Source of the DNA: Saprospiraceae bacterium
GTDB taxonomy: Bacteria > Bacteroidota > Bacteroidia > Chitinophagales > Saprospiraceae
Assembly (NCBI GenBank): GCA_018057925.1
Contig: JAGPCT010000026.1
Coordinates: 1 to 44,482, forward strand
DNA length: 44,482 nucleotides
Direction: 5' to 3'
The notes below the pieces were generated by a model. The model ran no database searches. It was given only the letters and a program-made list of their open reading frames with translations, and was not told the origin of the DNA. Numbering within the stretch: position 1 is the stretch's first letter; each line of letters begins with the position of its first letter. The position numbers and the translations under genes were made by a program. Positions 9,998 through 18,994 of the stretch are shown here, piece after piece.

Positions 9998-10630
9998 TTA
10001 CGGAATGTTTAAGTACTTATGTGTTTGAACACTAAGTCGCCACTGTGGATTATTTTTGACAAATTCTATAGACAATGCCGTATTATTTTCCCAATTTTCA
10101 TCCTCCAAGGGCTGGATATAAAAATTCTCAAACGAAAGGTGGATAAACTGATTGGGATGATTTTCTGGTTGAGGATAGACCAATTTTAATTCATGGCCTG
10201 TAGTCTGGCGTATAATCGAATCCCCTTTCGGACTAACGCAAATCCAATCAATACCGGAAGGCAATTCTATAGTTCCGTTGGTTTCAACTGCCATGTAAAT
10301 ATTGGAATCTCTAAAAGTATGGATAAGTGTCTCGTCCAATTGAAGAGCTGGTTCACCACCTGTAAATACAACAGCTACCTGACAATCGCTGTTTTTAGGC
10401 CAAAGTGAAAGAATTTTGGTTTTTAGTTCGGATGCTTCATATTTTCCCCCATTAATTCCGTCTGTTCCTACAAAATCGGTGTCACAAAATCTACATACTG
10501 CGTGCATTCTATCTTTTTCTCTTCCTGTCCATAGATTGCAGCCCGCAAAACGGCAGAAAATCATAGCCCTGCCAGTGTTTCGACCTTCTCCTTGGATCGT
10601 ATAATACATTTCTTTTATAGAATAGGCCAT
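9998..10630 (-). CDS. queE: 7-carboxy-7-deazaguanine synthase (radical SAM)
   Basis: Makes 7-carboxy-7-deazaguanine from 6-carboxy-tetrahydropterin for queuosine biosynthesis. The 210 residues carry the QueE-specific cluster motif C31-x14-C46-x2-C49 instead of the common CxxxCxxC. This is the insertion-type motif of the E. coli/Burkholderia enzymes, and the neighbouring FCRFAGCNLW and CDTDFVGTDG are diagnostic. GGEP (91-94) is the SAM-binding motif. N-terminal YYTIQGEG binds substrate. The ATG is at 10630. A TATTTTTG box at 10687-10694 on the minus strand could be its -7 element. No queC or queD lies next to it and I found no preQ1 riboswitch in the leader. Confidence 0.95.
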   Translation of the reverse strand: MAYSIKEMYYTIQGEGRNTGRAMIFCRFAGCNLWTGREKDRMHAVCRFCDTDFVGTDGINGGKYEASELKTKILSLWPKNSDCQVAVVFTGGEPALQLDETLIHTFRDSNIYMAVETNGTIELPSGIDWICVSPKGDSIIRQTTGHELKLVYPQPENHPNQFIHLSFENFYIQPLEDENWENNTALSIEFVKNNPQWRLSVQTHKYLNIP

Positions 10631-11042
10631 GTTATTGTGGTAATTTTAAAACTAGAATCCGTATTTCCGTTTGTACAAAATCCGAGCAAAAATACGCTTA
10701 TCTTCATTGAATAAAAAAAATGGTTAAAATTGAATACACTTTCTTTAGATGTATTTTCGAAATTTTAACAATGGATTCGGAATCTTTACCGTCCATAAAC
10801 CAACCATTAGGCTATTTTGTTTAAACGCAATACCAATTATAAGTAATATTTATATCTATCATAAGAAATCGGGTTTAAAGGTCTGATAAATAACTTTTTT
10901 ATATATTATAGATATAATCAATATAATTTAGACCAAGTGCATTTAGAGATGAATGTAAGCTCTTATTTTGATGGTTTAATTAATTTTGATGCTCTTTAGT
11001 AATTATAGGAAGTAATAAAGAAACTTTAGGAAAAATAAATAT
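10631..11042. promoter_or_regulatory. divergent intergenic region (queE / Smr gene)
   Basis: These 412 AT-rich bases separate divergently transcribed queE and the DUF2027-Smr gene, so promoters for both should lie here. A candidate queE -7 box (TATTTTTG, minus, 10687-10694) is visible. An imperfect inverted repeat (gttaaaatt ... aattttaac, 10723-10769) could be an operator or just AT-rich symmetry. No gene or RNA was recognised. Confidence 0.4.
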
Positions 11043-12041
11043 ATGGAAATCAATAAGGGCGATAAAGTAATCTATCTGCCTACGGGCGAAAAGGCAATCG
11101 TAACAAAGTTAGTTGGTAAAGAATTGGTTTATATCAAGATGGATCTCGACAAAGAGGAGATACCGGCATTCTTGGATGATGTTGCTCCAATATTGAGTGA
11201 CGTTTCGAAAAAGGAACCTACATTGTCTGATCGATATATCTCTGATGTATTTTATAAAGAAGACCTCAAAGAAGGATTATATCTCATTGTTCAATACAAG
11301 ATGGGTCAAATGGACGAGGAGTCGATGTTGCCTGTATTTTTGTATAATCATTCCAACCGGACTTTAGTTTTTGACCTTAATTATTATTCAGAAGACAGCC
11401 CCGCTCAACAAATCAAGGGGAAGTTAGCGTCCGGAGGCATCGATTTAATTCATCATATTTCGTTTAAATCCCTTGAATGTCAGCCTACTTTTGAACTGGA
11501 TTGGGTGTATGATGATCAGCCGAATGTGCCCTTGACGAGTGATATTGTTATCAAGCCAAACGTTTTTTTTAAAAAATATGGAAGTATTTCTATCGTCAAT
11601 TCTTCGGGAAGTATGTATTATGTTCAAGCTAAAAAAACAGAAACACAATCAGGTTCATTATCAGAATATACCCGAAAAGAGCGAAGAACGGCAGTTTTGC
11701 TTACCCAGAAGAAGGCATCACAACGGCAGCCATCAGCTGCCATAAAAGAAAGGGCCGAGTTTAATCCGGTTTTAGATCTGCATATAGATAAGATACATCA
11801 GAATCCATCGTCCATGCGCAAAGGAGAAATTTTGCAATATCAAATGAACGTTTTTGATAGATTTATTGAGAAGGCAATAAAGTTAAAGGTTCAACAGATA
11901 TTTATCATCCATGGTGTGGGAAATGGTAGATTGAAAGATGAAATAGCTACAAAATTAATACAGCATAGCGGAGTCAATACATTTAAAAATGAATATAATG
12001 AATCCTACGGCTTTGGAGCGACGGAAGTTTGGTTGTATTAA
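11043..12041 (+). CDS. DUF2027 and Smr domain protein
   Basis: The 332-residue protein has an N-terminal DUF2027-like region (about 1-60, beginning with a beta-barrel-like GDKVIYLPTGEKAIVTKL), a beta-rich middle and a C-terminal Smr domain (about 240-332). The Smr domain holds LD245LH247 and H290GVGNGRLK, the two signatures of Smr nucleases related to the MutS2 C-terminus. There is no MutS ATPase part. Smr proteins cleave or nick nucleic acids; recent family work links many to ribosome rescue or mRNA cleavage, but the role of the Bacteroidota DUF2027-Smr form is not settled. A low-complexity, basic linker lies at about 200-240. The ATG is at 11043. It may share transcription with the exported protein gene 117 bases downstream. 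Confidence 0.88.
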   Translation: MEINKGDKVIYLPTGEKAIVTKLVGKELVYIKMDLDKEEIPAFLDDVAPILSDVSKKEPTLSDRYISDVFYKEDLKEGLYLIVQYKMGQMDEESMLPVFLYNHSNRTLVFDLNYYSEDSPAQQIKGKLASGGIDLIHHISFKSLECQPTFELDWVYDDQPNVPLTSDIVIKPNVFFKKYGSISIVNSSGSMYYVQAKKTETQSGSLSEYTRKERRTAVLLTQKKASQRQPSAAIKERAEFNPVLDLHIDKIHQNPSSMRKGEILQYQMNVFDRFIEKAIKLKVQQIFIIHGVGNGRLKDEIATKLIQHSGVNTFKNEYNESYGFGATEVWLY

Positions 12042-12158
12042 TGCCGGCTAAAAATGTGTATGATTTGTTTTAGAGTAAGAATTTCATGAATGGAAAATTG
12101 CAGACATTATTTGAAATTTACAATCTAATACGTATATTTACTATTTTGATAATATCCG

Positions 12159-12827
12159 ATGAGACGCATGAATAGAATTATACTCATTCTTATTTTTGGG
12201 ATCAATATGTTGATGTATTTACCCGTAATTATTGCATCTTCATTTCCTTTTCCGAATTTTAATCCACAATACTCAACTACTTATGCGGTTTCTGGATGTC
12301 GTGAGTGGACATATTTTTATCAACAGAAATATACCGTTGATGCTGATTCTTTGACAAAAAGGCTAAAACCAATCAGGGCCAATTTTAAAAGGATTAATGC
12401 TATAAAAAGATGGACTTCTATTGTTTCAAAAGATTTAGAGGAGACCTTAGAAGGAGGAGAAGCGAAGTATTATTACAATAAGGACAAACTTGAGAAAATC
12501 TTATCACGCAATTATGGAGAAACATACCAAGTAATAACAGAATATTATTTATTGAAGGGAAAGTTATCATTTGTTTATGAAAAGCAATTGATATACAACC
12601 GACCGATGTATTATGATTCAATTGCAATGGTTGAAAGCAAGGATACCGAGTTTTTTGACCTTAAAAAATCTACCGTCATTGAGGTTAGAAGCTATTTTGA
12701 CCGGGATATATTATTTCATGTTATTAATAATCCGATAAAAAAGTCTTTGCGACCAAAGGAATATATGTTGGAAGAGCAATCCCGAATTTACAATAATTAT
12801 AATAAATTGTTGGATCTTTTAAAGTGA
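12159..12827 (+). CDS. exported protein of unknown function
   Basis: 222 residues. The N-terminus (residues 1-27) is a hydrophobic helix after MRRMNR, so it is either exported or membrane-anchored. ATG 12168 is an alternative start three codons in and gives the same topology. The rest is rich in Tyr, Lys and Asp, with a single Cys (VSGCREW) and a pattern like a soluble alpha/beta protein; no known motif is visible. Its TGA stop (12825-12827) lies inside the left 11-bp direct repeat that flanks the inverted-repeat element downstream, so the element sits right after the coding end. I do not recognise the family. Confidence 0.7.
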   Translation: MRRMNRIILILIFGINMLMYLPVIIASSFPFPNFNPQYSTTYAVSGCREWTYFYQQKYTVDADSLTKRLKPIRANFKRINAIKRWTSIVSKDLEETLEGGEAKYYYNKDKLEKILSRNYGETYQVITEYYLLKGKLSFVYEKQLIYNRPMYYDSIAMVESKDTEFFDLKKSTVIEVRSYFDRDILFHVINNPIKKSLRPKEYMLEEQSRIYNNYNKLLDLLK

Positions 12828-13008
12828 GGGCTTGTGTATAACATATTTCCCTTTTATTTTTTATTACACTCAAAATCTGACTCTTTAATTGATATTTAAA
12901 CTCTTTAGAAGGAATGACTTCATTATTTGGTTCTCCCGCTTCAGGGGAGATAGAGGGGAAAAATAATGAAGTCATTCGGGAAATTTGTTATACCCACAGT
13001 GAGGGCTT
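12823..13008. mobile_element. small MITE-like element with flanking direct repeats
   Basis: A non-coding unit of about 164 bp (12834-12997) begins gtgtataacatatttccc and ends with the imperfect inverse gggaaatttgttatacccac. It contains an inner perfect 15-bp inverted repeat, aatgacttcattatt / aataatgaagtcatt (12913-12927 and 12961-12976 region), around a GC-rich core (ctcccgcttcaggggag). It is bracketed by an exact 11-bp direct repeat, agtgagggctt (12823-12833 and 12998-13008), as expected for a target-site duplication. The reverse complement of its right end matches the left end of the element at 27556 over about 45 bases. There is no transposase, so it would move in trans or fold as an RNA hairpin. 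Confidence 0.65.
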
Positions 13009-13108
13009 CAATGCCATTGAATAAAATAGGATTCAGCTTTTACCAATAAAAAATGTACCTTTCGTGTGGTAGGACCATAAATATGCCCAGAAGAAAGAAG
13101 TGAAAATA

Positions 13109-13495
13109 TCAAAATGTTGGGAAATAAGCATCTTTTATGTGATTCAAGGTAAAACCGCCATCGGCATTGAGCAGAATGCCTATCAAGTCAATTCTAATAG
13201 CCCAATTGTGATTTGTTTCAATGGCATATTGATTGCCGGCATCTAAAAGTAAATTGAGTTTTTTATCATCTACAAAAGAATCGGGTGCACCAAAGTAGTC
13301 GTAAGATCGTGTTTTGACCTCATAGACAACCAATGTGTCTCCATCCATGCCCAGTATATCTATTTCTGCTTTTTTCCACCGCCAATTTCTTTCTAAAATG
13401 GTTAATCCTGATTCAATCAAGTAATCTATGGCAATATCTTCACCTTTTTTGCCGATATCCAAATGAACCGTCATGCCTCCAAGTGTTAAAGTCAT
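13109..13495 (-). CDS. yraN: YraN/UPF0102 family nuclease-fold protein
   Basis: A 128-residue protein of the UPF0102 family, which has a restriction-endonuclease-like fold. Visible are GKKGEDIAIDYL (near residue 16), ERNWRWKKAEIDIL, the acidic pair and VYEVKTRS, the E-x-K core of the nuclease site. Family members are about 115-130 residues and are conserved beside many housekeeping loci, but their role is still unclear; a DNA-processing function is assumed from the fold. The annotated ATG is 13495, and a second in-frame ATG at 13474 gives a start closer to many homologues. It is transcribed away from glnS. Confidence 0.9.
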   Translation of the reverse strand: MTLTLGGMTVHLDIGKKGEDIAIDYLIESGLTILERNWRWKKAEIDILGMDGDTLVVYEVKTRSYDYFGAPDSFVDDKKLNLLLDAGNQYAIETNHNWAIRIDLIGILLNADGGFTLNHIKDAYFPTF

Positions 13496-13623
13496 AAAAT
13501 TAACACTTTTTGAGCAATATGGCTAATAAAACATTCGTCTATAATACATCATCAATTCTACATACAATGGATTTGAATGATCATTCGCATAATTTTAAAT
13601 CGTTTTATTTTAATTTCATGGTT

Positions 13624-13656
13624 AACCTGGAATCTGTCAGATTTCCAGGTTTTTTT
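13624..13656 (+). terminator. Rho-independent terminator-like hairpin without an evident gene
   Basis: A 12-bp stem with one bulge (aacctggaatct / agatttccaggtt, 13624-13635 and 13639-13651) and a 3-base loop is followed by a run of T (13651-13656) on the plus strand. The T-run occurs only in the plus orientation. The closest plus-strand gene upstream ends about 800 bases away, and yraN is on the other strand. The hairpin may therefore end a short unannotated transcript from about 13500-13620, or act as an attenuator ahead of glnS. Confidence 0.6.
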
Positions 13657-13793
13657 GTGCCGATGATATTTTTACCGGAATTCTTATTAAAACCTATATT
13701 TTGCCGATGATATAAATTCGGGTTTAATTTCCTTGTTAGTCGAAAGGGCAAAGCAATAAGTCGTATTGTTTTTTAAATTATCCAATATTAGAT

Positions 13794-13801
13794 TAAATTT
13801 G
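13794..13801 (+). promoter_or_regulatory. putative glnS -7 box (TAAATTTG)
   Basis: Matches the Bacteroidota -7 consensus TAnnTTTG exactly and is 19 bases before the glnS ATG, implying a very short leader. A TTG at 13766-13768 is the nearest -33-like element, but the spacing (25 bases) is longer than usual. Confidence 0.45.
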
Positions 13802-13820
13802 CCATTTAATTTTATATCCC

Positions 13821-15482
13821 ATGAGTGACGAGAAGAATGTAAGTCTGAATTTTTTAGAAGAGATTATTGAAAATGATTTAAAAGTCGGAACGCACAATGG
13901 GCGGGTGTTGACACGTTTTCCGCCTGAGCCCAATGGTTATCTGCATATCGGACATGCCAAATCTATATGCCTCAACTTTGGGCTGGCTGATAAATATGGT
14001 GGAAAAACAAACCTTAGATTCGATGATACCAATCCGGTCACCGAGGAAGTTGAATATGTGGATTCTATTAAGGCGGACATTAAATGGTTGGGGTTTGAAT
14101 GGGATAATGAGTTCTTTGCCAGCGATTACTTTGATCAATTATTTCAATATGCTGTTCAATTAATACAAAAGGGATTGGCGTATGTGGATGATTCATCACC
14201 GGAAGAAATTGCGGCATTAAAGGGAAGCCCCACTGTTCCGGGGCAAGACAGTCCTTATCGCAATCGTTCAATTGAAGAGAATCTTTCTCTTTTTAATAAC
14301 ATGAAGGAAGGTAAGTATCCGGATGGCTCCAAAGTTCTCAGAGCACGAGTTGATATGGCATCGCCCAACATGCTGATGCGAGATCCGGTGATATACAGAA
14401 TCAAACATGCTCATCATCATCGAACGGGTGATAAATGGTGTATTTATCCCATGTACGACTTTGCCCATGGGCAGAGTGATAGTATTGAAAATATTACACA
14501 TTCGGTGTGTACGCTGGAATTTATTCATCACAGACCATTATACAATTGGTTTATCGAACAACTTGATATTTTCCCTTCAAAACAGTATGAATTTGCGAGG
14601 TTGAACCTTACATATACTGTGATGAGTAAACGTCGCCTATTACAATTGGTTAATGAAGGATATGTAGAAGGATGGGATGATCCACGTATGCCTACTGTTT
14701 CGGGCTTGAGACGTCGGGGATATACTGCTGCGAGTATTCGGGATTTTGCGACACGGGTTGGAATAGCGAAGCGTGAAAATGTCATTGATCTCGGGTTGCT
14801 TGAGTTCTGTGTCAGAGAAGATTTAAATAAGATTGCACTCCGAAGGATGGTTGTGTTGAATCCTTTGAAAATCACGATTACCAATCTTGCTGCGGACTTT
14901 GAGGAATCGTTGAGCTCTATTAATAATCCGGAGAATCACGATTCGGGGAGTCATGATATGTCATTTACCAATGAGTTGTATATTGAGCATGATGATTTTA
15001 GGATGGAACCGGAGGATGGATTTTTCAGACTTTCACCCGGTAAGATGGTTCGATTGAAAAATGCTTATATCATTGTTTGTGATGAAGCTTTATTGGATGG
15101 GGATGGAGATGTGGTAGAGTTGAAGTGTCGCTATTTCGCTGAAAGTAAAAGTGGTCAGGATACTTCGGGAATTAAAGTAAAGAGTGTTATTCACTGGGTC
15201 AATTCCAAAGATTGTGTTGATGTGGAGGTAAAGCTATATGATAAATTGTTTACGGTAGAAGATCCACAAGGGGCTGAAGGAGATTTTAAATCCTATATCA
15301 ACGAGCACTCTTTGCAGGTAATTAAAAATGCTAAAGGGGAGAAAACATTGATGCACGATGTTGGAAATCCTCATTTTCAATTTATGAGGCTCGGATATTT
15401 TTATTTAGATAAAAATAGTACTGACGACAATATGGTTTTCAATAGAACAGTTTCATTAAAAGACAGTTATAAGAAGAAATAA
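13821..15482 (+). CDS. glnS: glutaminyl-tRNA synthetase
   Basis: Charges tRNA-Gln directly with glutamine. At 553 residues it has the normal length of bacterial GlnRS. The class I motifs are PPEPNGYLHIGH45 (HIGH, 42-45) and VMSKR (268-271, the GlnRS form of KMSKS). The substrate-binding block RFDDTNP (67-72), the MYDFAHGQSDSIENITHS signature and the C-terminal anticodon-binding beta-barrels (about 340-550) are present. GlnRS is distinguished from GluRS by this Asp/Ile-rich catalytic block and the two-barrel C-terminus. The ATG at 13821 follows a candidate -7 box. It starts a plus-strand run with a DUF7009-like gene 29 bases downstream. Confidence 0.97.
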   Translation: MSDEKNVSLNFLEEIIENDLKVGTHNGRVLTRFPPEPNGYLHIGHAKSICLNFGLADKYGGKTNLRFDDTNPVTEEVEYVDSIKADIKWLGFEWDNEFFASDYFDQLFQYAVQLIQKGLAYVDDSSPEEIAALKGSPTVPGQDSPYRNRSIEENLSLFNNMKEGKYPDGSKVLRARVDMASPNMLMRDPVIYRIKHAHHHRTGDKWCIYPMYDFAHGQSDSIENITHSVCTLEFIHHRPLYNWFIEQLDIFPSKQYEFARLNLTYTVMSKRRLLQLVNEGYVEGWDDPRMPTVSGLRRRGYTAASIRDFATRVGIAKRENVIDLGLLEFCVREDLNKIALRRMVVLNPLKITITNLAADFEESLSSINNPENHDSGSHDMSFTNELYIEHDDFRMEPEDGFFRLSPGKMVRLKNAYIIVCDEALLDGDGDVVELKCRYFAESKSGQDTSGIKVKSVIHWVNSKDCVDVEVKLYDKLFTVEDPQGAEGDFKSYINEHSLQVIKNAKGEKTLMHDVGNPHFQFMRLGYFYLDKNSTDDNMVFNRTVSLKDSYKKK

Positions 15483-15511
15483 TGTAAATACTAACCTTAA
15501 AAAATAATTTT

Positions 15512-15889
15512 ATGAAAATAAGACTTTATCAGGATTCTATAAGATTTAGGATGCAGATGTCTGATGTGCGTGATCTGGTGGAAAATGGGAGTGTGCATGC
15601 TACCCTTAGTATGGGAGCAAATCCGCATGATGCTTTTCATTATTCTGTCCAATTAGCTGATGTGTCTTCTCCAGAGGTAAGATACACTGAAGGCAATATA
15701 TCCTTGTATGTTCCTATAATGCAGGGTAAGCATTGGGCTGAATCCGATGAAGTAGGGATTTATGCGGATCAAAACAATGGAAACAATGGCGTTTTGAGAA
15801 TATTGCTCGAAAAAGACTTTAAATGCTTGGATAACACTACGGAAGATCAAAGTAATATGTTCCCAAATCCAAATTCAACTTGTGGGTAG
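15512..15889 (+). CDS. DUF7009-like small protein
   Basis: 125 residues without a signal peptide, so probably cytoplasmic. The N-terminal MKIRLYQDSIRFRM pattern, the central beta-strand alternation (ISLYVPIMQGKHW) and the C-terminal DQSNMFPNP with nearby Cys residues resemble the DUF7009 family of short Bacteroidota proteins, which have no assigned function. The C-terminal Cys at 114 and 124 region could bind a metal, which is inference. It lies 29 bases after glnS and overlaps the following oxidoreductase by 8 bases, so it is likely translated with it. Confidence 0.65.
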   Translation: MKIRLYQDSIRFRMQMSDVRDLVENGSVHATLSMGANPHDAFHYSVQLADVSSPEVRYTEGNISLYVPIMQGKHWAESDEVGIYADQNNGNNGVLRILLEKDFKCLDNTTEDQSNMFPNPNSTCG

Positions 15890-17009
15890 AAGCTATTGGG
15901 AAGATATTGGCTATTTGAGGTCACCTGACTGCTTGATTGTCGGAGCCGGTCTTGTAGGGATGTTCACGGCGTTGAATTTAAAAGAGTTGAATCCTTCGCT
16001 TGATGTCTTAGTCGTAGAACGTGGACCATTTAGCCAGGGTGCGAGTACAAAAAATGCAGGCTTCGCTTGTTTTGGAAGCGCATCCGAATTGTTGGAAGAT
16101 GTAAGAATATATGGAAAGGATAAAGTCGTAGAAACGGTTAGAATGCGGTATGAAGGGCTTAAACTAAGCCGACAGCTGTTTTCTGATGAAGCGATTGAAT
16201 TTGATCCATGTGGTGGCATGGATGTTTTCAGCAGTGAGAACAATGGAATATTTGATGACTGCGCCGATCATCTTAATGAGATAAATGATTTAGTTTTTCA
16301 GGCGACCGGTATTAAATCTGTATTTGAAGTAAGTAGTGGCAATCCGCCCGGATGTCATGGCTTTGAAAATTATATAGTCAACAAAGCAGAAGGTAGCATC
16401 AATACGGCTTTGTTGAATCAAAAACTGTATGACTTATGTGTATCCAAAAAGGTTCGCTTTTTATTTGGAGTTCATGTGTTAAAGTTAAATGTTGAACAAA
16501 AGTATGCTGAATGTGAAACGATTGGAAAAATATACGCACAAAAAATATTGTTGACAATCAATGGGTTTATCCCTCATTTATTGCCCATAAAAGACGTTAA
16601 TGCAGTTAGAAACCAGGTTATTGTAACAGAAAAAATACAAGGCTTGTCCTTAAAGGGATGTTATCACATGGATCGCGGCTATGTGTATTTCCGACAAGTG
16701 GATCAGCGAATATTAATTGGCGGAGGGAGGAATGTTTTGGGCGTTTCAGAGGTCACCGACCAATTAGATACAACACCCGAAGCAATAAGGTTTTTGAAAA
16801 ATATCATAACAAAACACATCTTACTAGATAGGATTCCGGCAATTGAATTTCATTGGTCAGGAATACTGGGTGTCGGAAGTGACAAAAAGCCAATCATTCA
16901 AGAGGTTCATCAGGATATATTCGTTGGCGTCCGTATGGGTGGCATGGGTGTAGCTATTTCATCAATCGTGGGAAAGCAACTAGCAGAATTAACATTAGGG
17001 ATGGCATGA
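15882..17009 (+). CDS. FAD-dependent oxidoreductase (DAO family)
   Basis: 375 residues of the D-amino-acid oxidase/glycine oxidase-like fold. The Rossmann dinucleotide motif is LIVGAGLVG (18-26), followed by the acidic strand end VVERG, and the FAD-contacting STKNAGFACFGS block comes next. The C-terminal GVRMGGMGVAISS is the second FAD motif (about 345-360). The substrate is unknown; the family oxidises secondary or tertiary amines of amino-acid-like compounds. The start is GTG 15882, inside the end of the DUF7009-like gene, and no ATG lies before the Rossmann motif. The stop TGA overlaps the ATG of the OstA-like gene by 4 bases (ATGA), so it is tightly coupled to envelope biogenesis, although no functional link is known. 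Confidence 0.88.
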   Translation: MGRSYWEDIGYLRSPDCLIVGAGLVGMFTALNLKELNPSLDVLVVERGPFSQGASTKNAGFACFGSASELLEDVRIYGKDKVVETVRMRYEGLKLSRQLFSDEAIEFDPCGGMDVFSSENNGIFDDCADHLNEINDLVFQATGIKSVFEVSSGNPPGCHGFENYIVNKAEGSINTALLNQKLYDLCVSKKVRFLFGVHVLKLNVEQKYAECETIGKIYAQKILLTINGFIPHLLPIKDVNAVRNQVIVTEKIQGLSLKGCYHMDRGYVYFRQVDQRILIGGGRNVLGVSEVTDQLDTTPEAIRFLKNIITKHILLDRIPAIEFHWSGILGVGSDKKPIIQEVHQDIFVGVRMGGMGVAISSIVGKQLAELTLGMA

Positions 17010-18949
17010 TGATACATATAAAATGCCGATATATACTTAATTTTTTAATATGCTTTATGTGTTTAATGAGCTTTAACGCATATAGTCAACAGAAAGATAC
17101 GGTAGATTTTGTCAACTTTGAAGAAGCAAAGCATGGTGTTATTTTTTCTAAAGAAAAGATGAGTATTTTTACCGGAGAAGTGGCTTTCAATCACAAAGGC
17201 GTTTATTTTTATGCAGATACGGTTATCCGAAATGACCAAATGATACGTGCTATCGGAAATGTCTTGATACAACAAGGGGACACGCTGGCTATTTTTGCAG
17301 ATTCTTTGCATTATAATGCTGACACAAGGCAATGTGATTTATTTTCAGATGTATCCTTTACTAAAGGGGAACAAAGATTATATACCGAAAGGCTATCCTA
17401 TAACACCCGTTCCAAAATAGCGACATTTGACAACAATGGCACTTTTACCAATGGTCCCACCTGGGTTAAAAGCCATTCCGCTATTTACGACACCAATACC
17501 GATGATATCATTTTGAGCGATCGTGTCTTTGTCCAGGATCCCGATTTTGACATAAAAACATCAAAGCTTAAATACAACTCTAAGTTGCGGTATGTAAATT
17601 TTTTAGCCCCAGCAATTGTAAGTCAGAAAGATGGAACCAGATTATACAGTGAATCAGGATTTTATGATATAGGAAAAAAATATGGGGAATTTATCGGGAA
17701 TCCGCAATATCAAAAAGGGAAGGAGAAAGCTATAGCCAAGAAAAAAATGGTGTATGATGGTATAAATCAATATTATCATCTCCTCGGTGAAGCCCGATAC
17801 CAAGACTCACTTAGGTATGTGCAAGGGCAGTCAATCAAATATTTTCAAAAAAGAGAATTCTTTGAAATAGATGGTGGAAATGACTATGCTTTTCTTCAAG
17901 ATTCTAATCAAATGCTTAAAGGAAAGTTAATTAAATATGATAAGAAAAAAAATATATTAAAGACGGTCGGACGAAGCCGTATAGAAGACAAAGATTTCAT
18001 CATAGAGTCAGAAAATAATGACTTTAATAATGAAACCGGTAAAGGCTTATCTAAGGGGAATGTTATTATCTACGATAAGGAGAATAAGACCTCTATCCAT
18101 GCTGAGATTACGGAGTTAGATAAGAAGAAGGAATTTATGAAGGCTTATGGCAAACGAGCCATGTTTAGTATTATCCAAGATACTGATACCTTGCATATTA
18201 GTGCGGACACGCTTTTATCGTTTAAAAAAGATAGCTTGTCAGGTGATACGAGTAGAATCGTACAGGCATTTCATGATGTGAAGATATTTAGCATTGACGT
18301 TCAAGGAGTTTGTGATTCAATGTATTATACATCGCTGGATTCCATATTTCGAATGTATAATAATCCGATTTTGTGGACAGATACGACCAATCAATATTCT
18401 GCTGATTCGATTTTCCTGTTCCAAAAAGATAAGTCAATTTCTAAAATATTAATGCAGAATAAAGCATTGATATTAAATAGTCCGGATGAAGTTTACTTTA
18501 ATCAAATGGGTGGCAAGGAAATTGTGGCTTTATTGGATGATAATAAGCTGAAAATATTGAATGTCAACCGCAATGCTCAGACCGTATTTTACAACCAGAA
18601 TGAGCAAAAGGAATATACGGGTGTCAATACATTGGATTGTTCGAATCTGACGGCTTATTTTGAAGATAATAAATTAGATAGAGTCAAATTTTATAAGCAG
18701 AATGATGGCAAATATTATCCAATGACCAAGGCCAATCATGCTGCTATCCAATTGCCCGGATTTAAGTGGGAAATTGCCCGAAGACCATTGAGTTTAAAGG
18801 ATTTAAGGTCTGAAGATGGGAATGTTCAAATGTTTACACTCACTGATCTGCAGCCGAGTAATGATACTGAAGTTAATGTGGATCAGATTCAGAAAGATAA
18901 ACCGACAAAGGAAAAAATTAAGATTCAGTCAAAGCGAAAGACAAAATGA
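17006..18949 (+). CDS. OstA/LptA-like periplasmic LPS-transport protein
   Basis: A 647-residue exported protein with a signal peptide (residues 1-27, ending in YSQ). The mature chain is a long run of short beta-strand repeats of the OstA/LptA beta-jellyroll type, for example GNVLIQQGDTLAIFADSL followed by YNADTRQCDLFSDV, continuing to about residue 580. LptA proteins bridge LPS from the inner to the outer membrane. The Bacteroidota OstA-like proteins are much longer than E. coli LptA (about 185 residues) and may combine bridge and LptD-N roles; this is inferred from the repeats. The tail is Lys-rich. It is the last gene of the glnS run and is convergent with pheS. Confidence 0.85.
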   Translation: MMIHIKCRYILNFLICFMCLMSFNAYSQQKDTVDFVNFEEAKHGVIFSKEKMSIFTGEVAFNHKGVYFYADTVIRNDQMIRAIGNVLIQQGDTLAIFADSLHYNADTRQCDLFSDVSFTKGEQRLYTERLSYNTRSKIATFDNNGTFTNGPTWVKSHSAIYDTNTDDIILSDRVFVQDPDFDIKTSKLKYNSKLRYVNFLAPAIVSQKDGTRLYSESGFYDIGKKYGEFIGNPQYQKGKEKAIAKKKMVYDGINQYYHLLGEARYQDSLRYVQGQSIKYFQKREFFEIDGGNDYAFLQDSNQMLKGKLIKYDKKKNILKTVGRSRIEDKDFIIESENNDFNNETGKGLSKGNVIIYDKENKTSIHAEITELDKKKEFMKAYGKRAMFSIIQDTDTLHISADTLLSFKKDSLSGDTSRIVQAFHDVKIFSIDVQGVCDSMYYTSLDSIFRMYNNPILWTDTTNQYSADSIFLFQKDKSISKILMQNKALILNSPDEVYFNQMGGKEIVALLDDNKLKILNVNRNAQTVFYNQNEQKEYTGVNTLDCSNLTAYFEDNKLDRVKFYKQNDGKYYPMTKANHAAIQLPGFKWEIARRPLSLKDLRSEDGNVQMFTLTDLQPSNDTEVNVDQIQKDKPTKEKIKIQSKRKTK

Positions 18950-18994
18950 GTCTCTAAAGCCCTTGAAAACGGGCATATAATCGGCATTTTGTCT

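Noticed and set aside
10631-10800. preQ1 riboswitch before queE
   Set aside because: No C-rich loop or H-type pseudoknot pattern was found in the leader.
13510-13710. 66-codon frame upstream of glnS
   Set aside because: It runs through the terminator hairpin and its T-run, and the sequence looks like translated intergenic DNA.
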